Source of the DNA: a virus | Virus record (IMG/VR): IMGVR_UViG_3300027762_000003 | Span: 1 to 64,000 of that record | DNA: 64,000 nt | Strand: one strand, 5' to 3' | Shown: positions 49,440 through 57,990 of the stretch, piece by piece | How the letters are laid out: every line of letters starts with the position of its first letter | Numbering within the stretch: position 1 is the first letter of the stretch | The notes under the pieces: generated by a model | What the model saw: the letters and a program-made list of their open reading frames with translations, nothing else | Told to the model about the DNA's origin: nothing | Database searches by the model: none | Translations under genes and position numbers: made by a program

Positions 49440-50603
49440 ATGGACTACGATATCCACGATCGCCGTCACGTCACTTATCACTGTGTATTCGATCTGCTCT
49501 CCCCCTTGAGCCACATTGGGGAAACTCTCGGTGGTAGCAATATCACCGTACTTAAACAAGCCAAACGCATCGCCATTGATGGGAGGGAGCGATCTCACTT
49601 CGTTTTTTCTTCCAACGCATTCAGAAACGCCATATTTAGACGCAAGGGATTTGGATTTACCCTTGACGGATTAGGCGTGCAAGTTGACCCCACCACCCAT
49701 CACACCCTTTTTGCAGGAGGGCGGATCGACTCCGGGACAGTTGCCAATATCGAGCTTGAAGACCAGTTTCGGCGCTGGCTTCCTGGCTTATCCGTACTCG
49801 GAACCGCCAAACCTAAAGACATGGGAGGGGAGAAAGGCTCCCAGATGATTAGTGGGCGGCTATCCGTAGGTGATGCTGTTCTTGTTTGTTACGAAACTAT
49901 TAATTACATTTATCAGCAAGCGCCTGGATTGATTCCCTATTCAATTTACTCATCCGTCAAGCGGATTATGGAGGCAAGGGAGGCGATCACTGCCGATATT
50001 TTTTCGCAACCGTCTCCAGAGGCGAGCGCTGCTTATGAGAAAGCACTGGAGGAGGAGCTACCCAAAATCAAGCAGCACTTGAAATCCTCTACTGCGTGCA
50101 TTTCCACTAATCGCTTCTATCGCCGCGATAGCGAGAGTGATCCTGATTTAGTGAAATACCTGAAAGCGCCTGAGCAGAAACTCATCGGCACTATCCCCGG
50201 ACTTACGGAGGAAAAAAAGAAGCCGGTAGCAGAGAAACAGGAGTCTCGATTCATGGGAGACGACCACTTGATTGCTCCAGGCAACCAACTCTATAGCCGG
50301 ATGGACATGCACGGCACGACTGTAGAGGAAGGATTTCTCTGTGCAGCGCTCCTAGAATTCGCCAAGCACCCTTATATAGGTGGTAAATCGAATCGAGGTA
50401 ATGGGCACGTAAACTTGAGGATAAATTACAAGGATCACACCATAGGGGAATCGGGAATATTGCTTTCGGTGGGAACCGACTACCAGCAATTAAGCGATCG
50501 CGCTCAAGAGAATTACCGTCGGTATTGTAATCATTTGGAGGAATTTAAGCACCATCTGGAATCCGCAGATTCTATGCCTAGACATCTTTTAGGAGGGAAA
50601 TAA
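49440..50603 (+). CDS. csf2: Type IV-B CRISPR backbone protein Csf2 (Cas7)
   Basis: The 387-residue protein has the Cas7-group N-terminus CVFDLLSPLSHIGETLGGSN (about 14-33), a strand followed by the His-Ile-Gly loop, then FRNAIFRRKGFGFTLDGLGV and LFAGGRIDSG (Gly-rich segments), and a C-terminal GGKSNRGNGHVNLRINY strand region. Cas7 copies polymerise along crRNA as the backbone. Length and motifs fit Csf2 of type IV. It is preceded by the small subunit and followed by csf3, with GGAGGG for the latter. Confidence 0.88.
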   Translation: MDYDIHDRRHVTYHCVFDLLSPLSHIGETLGGSNITVLKQAKRIAIDGRERSHFVFSSNAFRNAIFRRKGFGFTLDGLGVQVDPTTHHTLFAGGRIDSGTVANIELEDQFRRWLPGLSVLGTAKPKDMGGEKGSQMISGRLSVGDAVLVCYETINYIYQQAPGLIPYSIYSSVKRIMEAREAITADIFSQPSPEASAAYEKALEEELPKIKQHLKSSTACISTNRFYRRDSESDPDLVKYLKAPEQKLIGTIPGLTEEKKKPVAEKQESRFMGDDHLIAPGNQLYSRMDMHGTTVEEGFLCAALLEFAKHPYIGGKSNRGNGHVNLRINYKDHTIGESGILLSVGTDYQQLSDRAQENYRRYCNHLEEFKHHLESADSMPRHLLGGK

Positions 50604-50609
50604 ATAGAA

Positions 50610-51296
50610 ATGGAACCCATACAGATTACCGCTTGGATGAGTAGCGCGATCGCGCTGCCCGACGATTGGTCGCCCGACTTGGTGGGCATAGTGATCGCTA
50701 CCATATTTGATAAAGATCCTCGCCCTTTTCAAGAGGATTTATCCACACTTGAGGGGGTTCCCTTTGCTAAAACCGATTTAGGTTCCCCTCTACTTTGGTA
50801 TTTTGCCTGCTCGTCCCCTTGCTACGAGCTACTTAGTGAAGAGGTGACCCGTTTCCGAAAACGCTGGGACGCTGATGACGGTCGGGTTAGCTGGGGTAAG
50901 CGCAAGCCCCAATTTAACGCATCGGAGGGGAGTGAGAAAAATTATGATCTCCCTCTTCCTCTCAGGGGAATGGAGCGGATCGATTGGTTCGCCATTGGAG
51001 ATATCGGAGGCGCAGAGCGACTGCTCAAGCAAGTCACCCACCTAGGGAAAAAACGGAAAGGGGTTGTGGCGCGGTGGGTGGTGAAGGCAATCGCTCACGA
51101 CTGGCATCTGTACCGCAACAACGAGCTAATGCGTCCTATCCCTATTAGCTGCAAGCGTCCCGAATGTCTTTCATACGGCATTCGGGATTGGGGATGGCGG
51201 CCCCCAATCTGGCTACCTAAGAATAAGGAGCGGTGTGCCATGCCGGTAATCACAGTAATCAAGCCATGGATGAACAATCAAGAGCAAGCTTTTTAG
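50610..51296 (+). CDS. csf3: Type IV-B Csf3 (Cas5-group) protein
   Basis: The 228-residue protein begins ITAWMSSAIALPDDWSPDLV, the characteristic opening of Csf3, has VSWGKRKPQFNASEG and GMERIDWFAIGDIGGAERLL in the middle, and a Gly/Trp-rich C-terminal end (SYGIRDWGWRPPIWLP). Cas5-group proteins cap the crRNA 5' handle. It follows csf2 by seven bases and overlaps the cysH-like gene. Confidence 0.85.
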   Translation: MEPIQITAWMSSAIALPDDWSPDLVGIVIATIFDKDPRPFQEDLSTLEGVPFAKTDLGSPLLWYFACSSPCYELLSEEVTRFRKRWDADDGRVSWGKRKPQFNASEGSEKNYDLPLPLRGMERIDWFAIGDIGGAERLLKQVTHLGKKRKGVVARWVVKAIAHDWHLYRNNELMRPIPISCKRPECLSYGIRDWGWRPPIWLPKNKERCAMPVITVIKPWMNNQEQAF

Positions 51297-51958
51297 GATG
51301 GACTCAACTCCCTCGATTTAAGAAAAGAGTGGAGGAAGCCAAGCGAACCATCAATGAGGCACTGGCGATCGCTCCCTCCTATGTTGCGGTTAGTTGGGGA
51401 AAAGATAGCACCGTACTACTCCACCTGTGCCAACAAATCGATCCGAATATCAAGGCTATTTCACTAGGGAATCCGGATCGCTCTTTTTGTGGCTATGAGC
51501 AGGTAATTTCGGACTACTGCGATCGCTTCCCAACCAATCTCGAAACAATCGAAATAGAGGGAGATCACGTTCCCGACAAACTCAAGCAACTGCGACTGTG
51601 GGAGCGGTATCCTATGGCGATCGTAGGAGTACGGAAAGAGGAATCGCAATATCGCTCGATGGCTATTTCTCGTTATGGGCTGATCTACCAATTCACCAAT
51701 GGCGAAAAGGAGGGAAGTTGGAGGTGCTTTCCTTTGGGATATTGGGGATGGCAAGATGTCTGGGGTTATATAGTGCAGCACGATTTACCTTATCTGAGTG
51801 CCTACGATCGCCAATCTTGGGAAAGGGGAAGGACGACTGACCATTTGAGTAAAAGCACTAAAAAGCGATGGCAGCGTACCCGATTAGAGGGATTAGCGTC
51901 CATCGCTCCTGAATACTATCAGTATTTGCTCAAGCAATACCCAGAAATGTTCAACTAG
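51266..51958 (+). CDS. cysH: CysH-like PP-loop protein of type IV-B
   Basis: Start at 51266 (MDEQSRASFLGWTQLPRFKK); the open frame reaches 51233 inside csf3. The PP-loop is AVSWGKDSTVLLHL (about 41-54), in the place of the SGGKDS motif of PAPS reductases. GVRKEESQYR and the RCFPLGYWGWQDVWGYIVQH region match the adenylyl-binding and C-terminal parts of the family. CysH-like proteins are a constant, unexplained partner of type IV-B. The C-terminal Cys of classical PAPS reductases is absent here, so sulfonucleotide reduction is unlikely. Confidence 0.85.
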   Translation: MDEQSRASFLGWTQLPRFKKRVEEAKRTINEALAIAPSYVAVSWGKDSTVLLHLCQQIDPNIKAISLGNPDRSFCGYEQVISDYCDRFPTNLETIEIEGDHVPDKLKQLRLWERYPMAIVGVRKEESQYRSMAISRYGLIYQFTNGEKEGSWRCFPLGYWGWQDVWGYIVQHDLPYLSAYDRQSWERGRTTDHLSKSTKKRWQRTRLEGLASIAPEYYQYLLKQYPEMFN

Positions 51959-52283
51959 CTAGGACAAAATCGACCCCATTAGGGGTTACAATCCCATCCC
52001 CGTAGCTGACCGAAATAAACTCCAACCCTTCATGTCCAATATCGGAAAATCCATGAACTTGCCCGGATTCCTTATGGTAAAGATCCCCCTTCTTTATCTG
52101 GTGATTTTTGTCTCCATCAAACCAGATCCCACTTCCTCTTAGGATTTGGATACTACAGGGTACTTCGTGACTATGGGGAGGGACTTCACCACCCTCTTCT
52201 ATCCTCACCAGGAGGACTTGAGTATTGTAGCGATTGAAGATATTTTGAACGGTTGTTTTCTTGCACTCGTCAATCTCAAACAT
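51951..52283 (-). CDS. Small cupin protein
   Basis: A 110-residue single cupin: VPPHSHEVPCSIQILRGSGI (motif 1, with the PxHxHE metal ligands) and KKGDLYHKESGQVHGFSDIG (motif 2 with His). Cupins bind metals and small molecules as enzymes or sensors. It lies on the opposite strand, nested between cysH and csf1, and overlaps the cysH end by 8 bases. Whether it belongs to the CRISPR locus or is a passenger cannot be told. Confidence 0.75.
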   Translation of the reverse strand: MFEIDECKKTTVQNIFNRYNTQVLLVRIEEGGEVPPHSHEVPCSIQILRGSGIWFDGDKNHQIKKGDLYHKESGQVHGFSDIGHEGLEFISVSYGDGIVTPNGVDFVLAS

Positions 52284-52320
52284 ACACTAATCCAATTTTG
52301 TTGACCCATCTATTTTAACC

Positions 52321-52995
52321 ATGAATTACTGTTATCTGTGCGGGAAAGACGGAGATCGCCCATTAGATCTTCCCAAAACATTCACCGCCCATAACCTAGC
52401 CAAAAACCCCACGTCTGACGTACTCTGTGATCGCTGTTACGGGACGATTGCAGGTGACGAAAAACAGCTCTACTACTGGAACGAGAACAAGAATCCGCCT
52501 GCATGGTCAAAGTTATGGGGGCGATCGCTCTCCAGGCTTTACGTGGGAGAAGAACTGAGATCACCCATCATCGAAGGAGAGCGGGAAGGTACGGCGATCG
52601 TCCACTCTTTACCCACTCGTGTAGAAATCCGGCAATGGCTCATCAATCCACCTGAGCCACCATTTACAATCGCCATCTCGGTTTCAGGGCAAAAGCATAT
52701 TTTACCTTTTGCCCAAGAAGCGCATGATAGAGAGCGGTTTCCGATTCGATTTGAGTTAACCTCTTTGGAGGTCAACCGCCAAGAATTCACTCGCCTACTC
52801 GCTAATTTTGAAATGCTTTACGACATGGGATTGACTAAAGCGGAAATCCTTAAAGGCAATTACAGTGTGTCACGAGTGGCGGCGATTCCTTATGCGGATT
52901 TCCTGAAAAGAGAGGAGGAGATCGCGCAGTACCGTGGCACTGACCTGCTAGAGTTGGCGGCGTTTGTAGCGCAAAAGGAAGGGGCGATCGAGTAG
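52321..52995 (+). CDS. csf1: Type IV-B Csf1 (large-subunit-like)
   Basis: The 224-residue protein opens with a zinc finger, Cys4-x2-Cys7 and Cys36-x2-Cys39, typical of Csf1, with FTAHNLAKNP between. The middle has EPPFTIAISVSGQKHILPFA, which I recognise from Csf1, then a helical C-terminal region (FEMLYDMGLTKAEILKGNYS). Csf1 replaces Cas8 in type IV complexes. It is separated from csf2-csf3-cysH by the antisense cupin gene; in published IV-B operons csf1 usually heads the operon. Confidence 0.85.
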   Translation: MNYCYLCGKDGDRPLDLPKTFTAHNLAKNPTSDVLCDRCYGTIAGDEKQLYYWNENKNPPAWSKLWGRSLSRLYVGEELRSPIIEGEREGTAIVHSLPTRVEIRQWLINPPEPPFTIAISVSGQKHILPFAQEAHDRERFPIRFELTSLEVNRQEFTRLLANFEMLYDMGLTKAEILKGNYSVSRVAAIPYADFLKREEEIAQYRGTDLLELAAFVAQKEGAIE

Positions 52996-53046
52996 GGTAA
53001 AGGTGATCGTGGATTTGTTGTATAAATCGATTTGATTAACGACTTA

Positions 53047-53072
53047 AACGCTAGTCGAAACCAGCGTTTTTT
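53047..53072. terminator. Terminator between csf1 and dnaG
   Basis: AACGCT pairs with AGCGTT, followed by TTTTTT. It closes the CRISPR genes and the convergent primase transcript. Confidence 0.7.
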
Positions 53073-53075
53073 GTG

Positions 53076-54965
53076 TTAAAAATTAGTAGATCTCAATAAC
53101 TCCAGTTCCCTCTCGCGTTTCTTACCTTCAATTAACTGCTGACTAAAATACTCATACTCTTTTAAGTCGAGCTTGACATTGATTTTCGCTATCTGTTCAG
53201 TAGCGTATTGAATGCGCTTTTTGCAGATCAATTTTTCCACAGTTAACACCGCTTTCTCGATTGAAAGAATAGGCTTTTGAATATCCGATAAGTGTTTTTC
53301 CTGTAGGCATAATAATCTGTGGTACTGCTCACCAGCCTCTATGTATTCCAGTTCACTTTGCAGCCTAGAGATTAAATCGGTAGAGTCTATGGGCAGGCTT
53401 TCTTGTAATTCCTTGATCTGATTCCAGAGCGCTTGATGGTGGGGATACTGGAACGAGAGACGACGATCTCTCACAACCCGCAAGAAATAATCACGCGCTT
53501 CAGGTGCGTGGAGGTAGATTCGCAAAATCAGACTCTCGGCTTCAAGTAGTAACCGGTCTTCTGGGTTGGACTCGATTTTGATTTTCGGAATACTGGGATT
53601 ACTTCTAGATTGGGGAATGTGGCGTAAGCGCTGCACTTGCCTTGCCAAGTCTGCGGTAATCAATTTGAGGCGATCGCTGTTACCCCGGCTTAGATACTCA
53701 CTACAGACCCCAATATAATAATTCCGCATAGTAGGGTCATCGATTTTGCTTAAGACTTTTACCCAAGCTTGCGCTACCTCTTGGAATTCGTGAGCAGAAC
53801 CGAGATCCTTACCTTTCATGGTTTGCTCAATCTGCCAGTCAATCCAGAGGGAAGCTTTCTGCACCAGGTCTAAATAGGCTTGATTTCCTGAAGATTTCAG
53901 AAACTCATCAGCATCTTTACTTTGGGGGAGACTAAGAATGCGAAGTTGGATTTGCCCTTGATAGACTAGATCCGCAATCTCTGAAATAGCGCGCCCTGTG
54001 GCCGTGGTTCCTGCTTGGTCGGTATCAAAATTGAGGATGATTACCTTGGAGTACCGAGCCAACCTCTTGATTTGGGAGCTACTCAATGCAGTACCCAAAG
54101 ACGCGACAGACTCGGAAACGCCGGAGGCATGGAGGGCAATCGCATCGAAGTAACCCTCGACCACAATAGTCCGATCCTGCTTGACGATCGCCTTCTTGGC
54201 TTTGTCGAGTCCAAACAGCAGATTCCCCTTTTCAAAGATGGGGGTTTCTGGAGAATTCAGATACTTTGGCTTTGCATCCCCTAACGCTCTTCCCCCGAAG
54301 CCCACAACCCGCCCCTGGATATCGCAAATGGGAATCATTAGGCGATCGCGGAACCGGTCATAATAACCAGAGGATTTGCGCTTAATCACCAACCCCGCTT
54401 TCTCAACCACGCTTACCGGATATCCCTTGACCTCTACCAAGTGGCGATAGAGGTCTTGCCACTCATTTGGTGCATAGCCCAATCCGAATCCCTGGATCGT
54501 CTCCCTGGACAAACCTCGCTGTTCCTGTAGGTAAGTTAGCGCTTTTGTCGCGTTGGGTTGATGTAGGGCATGTTGGAAAAAGTTGGCGGCGATCGCCATA
54601 ACCTCAAACAACTGTTCATTCAGGGATAACTGTCGTTGAAACTCCTTACTGTCCTGATTATCCATTGTGCGGATGGGGACTTCGTAGCGTTTTGCCAGAT
54701 CTAAGGCTACTTCCCCAAACGAGCGACTATCCAACTGTTTCAGGAAGCTAATGGCATCCCCACCCGCGCCACAGCCGAAGCAGTGAAAAACCTGCTTAGT
54801 CGGGCTAACGGTAAAGCTTGGACTCCTTTCGTCATGGAACGGACACAACCCGGCAAACTCACGCCCCTGTTTCTTCAGTACCACCCGCTCCGAGATGATC
54901 TCGACAATATCAATCCGTTGCTTGATTTCTTCAATGGTGTCGGGGTGGAGTCTAGGGATATTCAT
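53076..54965 (-). CDS. dnaG: DNA primase DnaG
   Basis: Start set at 54965 (MNIPRLHPDTIEEIKQRIDI), the usual N-terminus; the open frame to 55175 extends upstream without homology. 629 residues. Zinc-binding domain: Cys41, His44, Cys62, Cys65. Toprim domain includes VVEGYFDAIALHASG and the LNFDTDQAG acidic motif. The C-terminal helicase-binding domain is helical. It synthesises RNA primers for the DnaB fork. Phage primases of full bacterial length suggest a bacterial-like replisome. Confidence 0.94.
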   Translation of the reverse strand: MNIPRLHPDTIEEIKQRIDIVEIISERVVLKKQGREFAGLCPFHDERSPSFTVSPTKQVFHCFGCGAGGDAISFLKQLDSRSFGEVALDLAKRYEVPIRTMDNQDSKEFQRQLSLNEQLFEVMAIAANFFQHALHQPNATKALTYLQEQRGLSRETIQGFGLGYAPNEWQDLYRHLVEVKGYPVSVVEKAGLVIKRKSSGYYDRFRDRLMIPICDIQGRVVGFGGRALGDAKPKYLNSPETPIFEKGNLLFGLDKAKKAIVKQDRTIVVEGYFDAIALHASGVSESVASLGTALSSSQIKRLARYSKVIILNFDTDQAGTTATGRAISEIADLVYQGQIQLRILSLPQSKDADEFLKSSGNQAYLDLVQKASLWIDWQIEQTMKGKDLGSAHEFQEVAQAWVKVLSKIDDPTMRNYYIGVCSEYLSRGNSDRLKLITADLARQVQRLRHIPQSRSNPSIPKIKIESNPEDRLLLEAESLILRIYLHAPEARDYFLRVVRDRRLSFQYPHHQALWNQIKELQESLPIDSTDLISRLQSELEYIEAGEQYHRLLCLQEKHLSDIQKPILSIEKAVLTVEKLICKKRIQYATEQIAKINVKLDLKEYEYFSQQLIEGKKRERELELLRSTNF

Positions 54966-54988
54966 GGGAAGTCCGGAGGGCGATCGGG

Positions 54989-55060
54989 TATAATATAGAA
55001 GTGCCCCCGCGATGTAATCAGCAACCGAGGGCGTGACCCATCTAGAACAAGTAGACAGGT
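54989..55060 (+). promoter_or_regulatory. Hairpin leader L4 (GGTCAACCT-like)
   Basis: TATAAT (54989-54994) is followed by a hairpin CCCCCGCGATG / GCAACCGAGGG, then GACCCATCTAGAACAAGTAG and ATG at 55061. Its sequence closely follows L1 (GTTATCAG vs GTAATCAG in the loop), while the promoter faces away from dnaG on the other strand. Confidence 0.65.
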
Positions 55061-55204
55061 ATGAATAAGTTAAGATATTTTGACGGAATCCGCTATGGGG
55101 AATACCGCGATCTTGAGGTATTGGTTGGTCGTCTTTGGGGAGGGCGATCGGTAAATGTCCATAATGCCTACTCATGCCCGCCTATGTCGGTTTGTGTCCA
55201 TTGA
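55061..55204 (+). CDS. Small protein, 47 aa, after leader L4
   Basis: A short frame (MNKLRYFDGIRYGEYRDLEV, then a basic Gly-rich end with VCVH) begins right after the leader. Its first residues resemble the start of the Bro-N protein (MNKLSVFDFKGQDVRI), so it may be a degenerate regulator remnant or a small regulator gene in its own right. Confidence 0.4.
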   Translation: MNKLRYFDGIRYGEYRDLEVLVGRLWGGRSVNVHNAYSCPPMSVCVH

Positions 55205-55262
55205 TATGTCCGTATGTATTTGGCGTGCGATAATGGACGCATTAATTTAGTTATTTAGCCTT

Positions 55263-55637
55263 ATGGCAAAAAAATCTAGGTTCACCAACACTCAGAAGAG
55301 AACTATCTTAGTTGAGTCTGTCGCTCTTGGTGATAGTGCTACGGCAAAAAAATATAATATAGACCCTAAGACACTGTTTCGATGGCGAAAAGAGATAGAT
55401 CAAGAGGAGTTAGATAGAGCCATAGAAGAGGCTGGCCCATTTTCGACAGAATTCAACGAAACCCTCAAACTCTCCACTCAATTCCTGAATGAACTCCTGA
55501 AGAAGGCGATCGTTAATATCCAGAACATGAATGACCAAGGGGAGTCCAGGGCGATCGCCGCCTACCATGGATTATTTAAGGCGTGTGCCGATCTTAATAT
55601 CCTGAAAGAGTTAGAACGAGACTCAGAGGATGATTAG
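55263..55637 (+). CDS. terS: Terminase small subunit
   Basis: The 124-residue product has an N-terminal helix-turn-helix (VALGDSATAKKYNIDPKTLF, about 20-39) and a helical C-terminal half (FNETLKLSTQFLNELLKKAI) for oligomer formation. It overlaps the large subunit start by 8 bases. Small terminase recognises the phage packaging site. Confidence 0.82.
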   Translation: MAKKSRFTNTQKRTILVESVALGDSATAKKYNIDPKTLFRWRKEIDQEELDRAIEEAGPFSTEFNETLKLSTQFLNELLKKAIVNIQNMNDQGESRAIAAYHGLFKACADLNILKELERDSEDD

Positions 55638-57120
55638 CATACAAGCCAGAATTAATGAAAAGCTTAATCGGAGGCGACAAAAACGCAGAGAAGGCAGGAG
55701 GTCACCACTAATTAAGCTTGAGCAAGCGATCTCCGACATCGATGGGCCAGTTGATTTCACACGCCAGATTCTTGGCATCAAGCTCTACCCCAAACAAGAA
55801 GAACTCTTAGCCGCGATCTGGCAACCTGGAGTTACCCACGTGGTGTTGTCACTCGGCAGACGTTCCGGTAAGACCACCATGGCGGCTATTTGTGCGGTTT
55901 ATGCTGCAATCTGCTTGGGCGATCGCTACCGTAAAGCGCTTGGTCTACGCTCCACGTTTAATATCCTCTGTATCGCCAACAAGGAGGCACAATCCAAAGT
56001 CGCGCTAGGGATGATTAGGGACTTAATTCAGAAAGCGCCCCTACTCAAACCCTTAATCAAGCGCCAAGCAATGGAAACCCTAGAACTAACCAACGGGGCA
56101 ATCTTTACGGCATCCCCCGCCTCATCTAGGGGTATCCGTGGGGAAGCATCACCCCTAATTATTTTCGATGAGTTGGCTCACTCCCTCGACACATCCGGAA
56201 ACGCAGCCGGTGACCAACTCTATCAAGCGGTGGCTCCTGGCGCTGCTCAGTTCGGGAAGTACGCCAAGATTCTTATGCTTTCTACCCCATGGATTCAAGG
56301 GGGAATTTTTTGGGACTTCTATAACCAAGGGCAATCCCCCGATTACCCGTCCACGTTCTCTATTTCCTTGCCAACATGGGAAGTTAACCCCCATCTACCC
56401 TATGATGGGGAATTCCTCAAAGAAGAGCGCGATCGCGACCCATGGTCATTTAACATCGAGTACGGCGCTAACTTTGCCTCACCCGTAGGCGCTTTTCTCT
56501 CGTCTGATGACGTGGAAGCGTGCATACTCAGAGAACATGCCAACCCCACCCCAACGAAGTCAGACCACTACTACACCCTTTCTCTTGACCCTGCTAAAGG
56601 TGGGCGGGATGAGTATGTAGCCTGCATCCTCCACTGGGAAAAGGATGAGTGCATAGTCGATCGCTGGTATGTATTTGAGCCATCCGTCCAGGATGGTAAG
56701 CGGAAACTCGTAAGCGTGGAAGAAGTAGAGAATTGGATTATCGAGAGCGATCGCCGCTACCGGTTCCACAAGATTATCCTCGACCAGTACAACAGTCAAA
56801 GCACTATACAGAGCCTAAAGAAGCGCGGGTTACCTTGCCGTGAACTTCATTGGTCAGCCAAGTCGGTGACGGAAGCCTACACCAAACTAAGAAACCTGGT
56901 CATCTCTGGCAACCTAAACCTGTACCGGCACAAGAAGGCGATCGAACAGTTGAAGGGATTAATTGTGAGGTACAACAGCGTAGGCACAATGTCTATTAGC
57001 GGCGGTGACGGTGCGGGGGTTGACGACTACTGCGCTGCTCTTGCCGGCGCTGTGTTGGTGAGTACGCCACCCAGACCGCCAGGGCGATCGGGTACGTTCT
57101 CGATGAGTATGTGGGGGTGA
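55630..57120 (+). CDS. terL: Terminase large subunit
   Basis: The 496-residue protein has the packaging motor motifs: Walker A LGRRSGKTT (75-83), Walker B PLIIFDELAH (about 170-179), the C motif MLSTPW, and the nuclease core YTLSLDPAKGGRDEYV (about 315-330) with further Asp residues (IILDQYNSQ and DDYCAAL). It pumps and cuts genome concatemers. Family Terminase_6-like with the DDE-type nuclease. Packaging by headful or cos is not visible. Confidence 0.92.
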   Translation: MISIQARINEKLNRRRQKRREGRRSPLIKLEQAISDIDGPVDFTRQILGIKLYPKQEELLAAIWQPGVTHVVLSLGRRSGKTTMAAICAVYAAICLGDRYRKALGLRSTFNILCIANKEAQSKVALGMIRDLIQKAPLLKPLIKRQAMETLELTNGAIFTASPASSRGIRGEASPLIIFDELAHSLDTSGNAAGDQLYQAVAPGAAQFGKYAKILMLSTPWIQGGIFWDFYNQGQSPDYPSTFSISLPTWEVNPHLPYDGEFLKEERDRDPWSFNIEYGANFASPVGAFLSSDDVEACILREHANPTPTKSDHYYTLSLDPAKGGRDEYVACILHWEKDECIVDRWYVFEPSVQDGKRKLVSVEEVENWIIESDRRYRFHKIILDQYNSQSTIQSLKKRGLPCRELHWSAKSVTEAYTKLRNLVISGNLNLYRHKKAIEQLKGLIVRYNSVGTMSISGGDGAGVDDYCAALAGAVLVSTPPRPPGRSGTFSMSMWG

Positions 57121-57132
57121 CCCCACTACTGC

Positions 57133-57855
57133 CTAGCAGCAAAGGTAGGAGAGAAATTGCCCTCCGTTACCTTCCCAGATTGTCGATTTGGCTCCTTCTA
57201 GGACAAGGTATCGGACTGTCCGGATCATGGTTTCCCAGTCTTCTACCGGAAAGCTCATTAAAAGTCTTTCCTCTAACTTTAGCCGTCCTATAGAGTCCAC
57301 CTCTACAGCCCCAAAGGGGACGTGACGTTTCCCCAATGGTATGTCTTCCCCACCGGCAGTTGCCAGGATTACCTTGGCTCCAGACCTTAGCTCAGGGGCG
57401 ATCGCCTCGTAGTTGGCGTTTAGCCAGTGGGCGACATCCCCACTCATCAATCCATTGCTGGCAATTTCCGCCAGTAGGTCGGTAATCTCTAATCCATCCT
57501 TGGACTCTAACACCATGGACAACCGTCCATCGATTCGCGCGGTAGCGATCGCGTACCGGATACCGTAGGCAGCTTCACGGAGAGAGTCTCCACACCGGAA
57601 AAGCTTGTAGACCAAGTCGGTCACTCGCTCCATATCCGAATTTCGGACATCTACCAGGCTTAACCCGTAGCCTGCTAGGGCTTCTAGAGCCTGTGCCTTT
57701 AGCGCTGCTTTGGCGCTAAAGGATTTGAAGCTTACGAACCGCGCCCCAATCCCGGAGGCAACCACAAACCAGCAATTAGCCCATTTTTCTACCCGCTTGA
57801 TAGCAGTGACCTCTACAGATAGGATGTTAGCGAATTGAGAGAAGAAGTTAAACAT
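57133..57855 (-). CDS. Hypothetical protein, 240 aa
   Basis: Unrecognised soluble alpha/beta protein. It starts MFNFFSQFANILSVEVTAIK and includes SGDVAHWLNANYEAIAPELR and GKRHVPFGAVEVDSIGRLKL. It is convergent with terL and led by a family promoter, so it is an early/accessory-type gene placed inside the head region. Confidence 0.55.
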   Translation of the reverse strand: MFNFFSQFANILSVEVTAIKRVEKWANCWFVVASGIGARFVSFKSFSAKAALKAQALEALAGYGLSLVDVRNSDMERVTDLVYKLFRCGDSLREAAYGIRYAIATARIDGRLSMVLESKDGLEITDLLAEIASNGLMSGDVAHWLNANYEAIAPELRSGAKVILATAGGEDIPLGKRHVPFGAVEVDSIGRLKLEERLLMSFPVEDWETMIRTVRYLVLEGAKSTIWEGNGGQFLSYLCC

Positions 57856-57903
57856 TGGGGAACCTCGTAGGATAAAGGGCTGTAGCCGTTTGGTTATATT
57901 TCT

Positions 57904-57932
57904 ATAATAGTATAATGTTTCGCTATTGTCAA
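57904..57932 (-). promoter_or_regulatory. Conserved family promoter (for 57855 gene)
   Basis: Minus strand TTGACA (57932-57927), 17-base spacer AATAGCGAAACATTATAC core, TATTAT (57909-57904), leader AGAAATATAACC; a variant without the ACAAAAC stretch. Confidence 0.85.
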
Positions 57933-57948
57933 GCAGTTTACCAAAAGA

Positions 57949-57973
57949 AAAACCCGGTAGTTAACCGGGTTTT
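57949..57973. terminator. Terminator, CCGGT-TTAACC type
   Basis: AAAACCCGGT and ACCGGGTTTT pair around AGTTA. One of a series of related terminators with a TTAACC loop in 57.9-63.8 kb. Confidence 0.85.
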
Positions 57974-57990
57974 GATTTAGCGAATTAAGA

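Noticed and set aside
51266-51958. Sulfate-assimilation PAPS reductase
   Set aside because: The gene overlaps csf3, no other sulfur genes are near, and the C-terminal catalytic Cys is missing; the type IV-B CysH-like role fits better.
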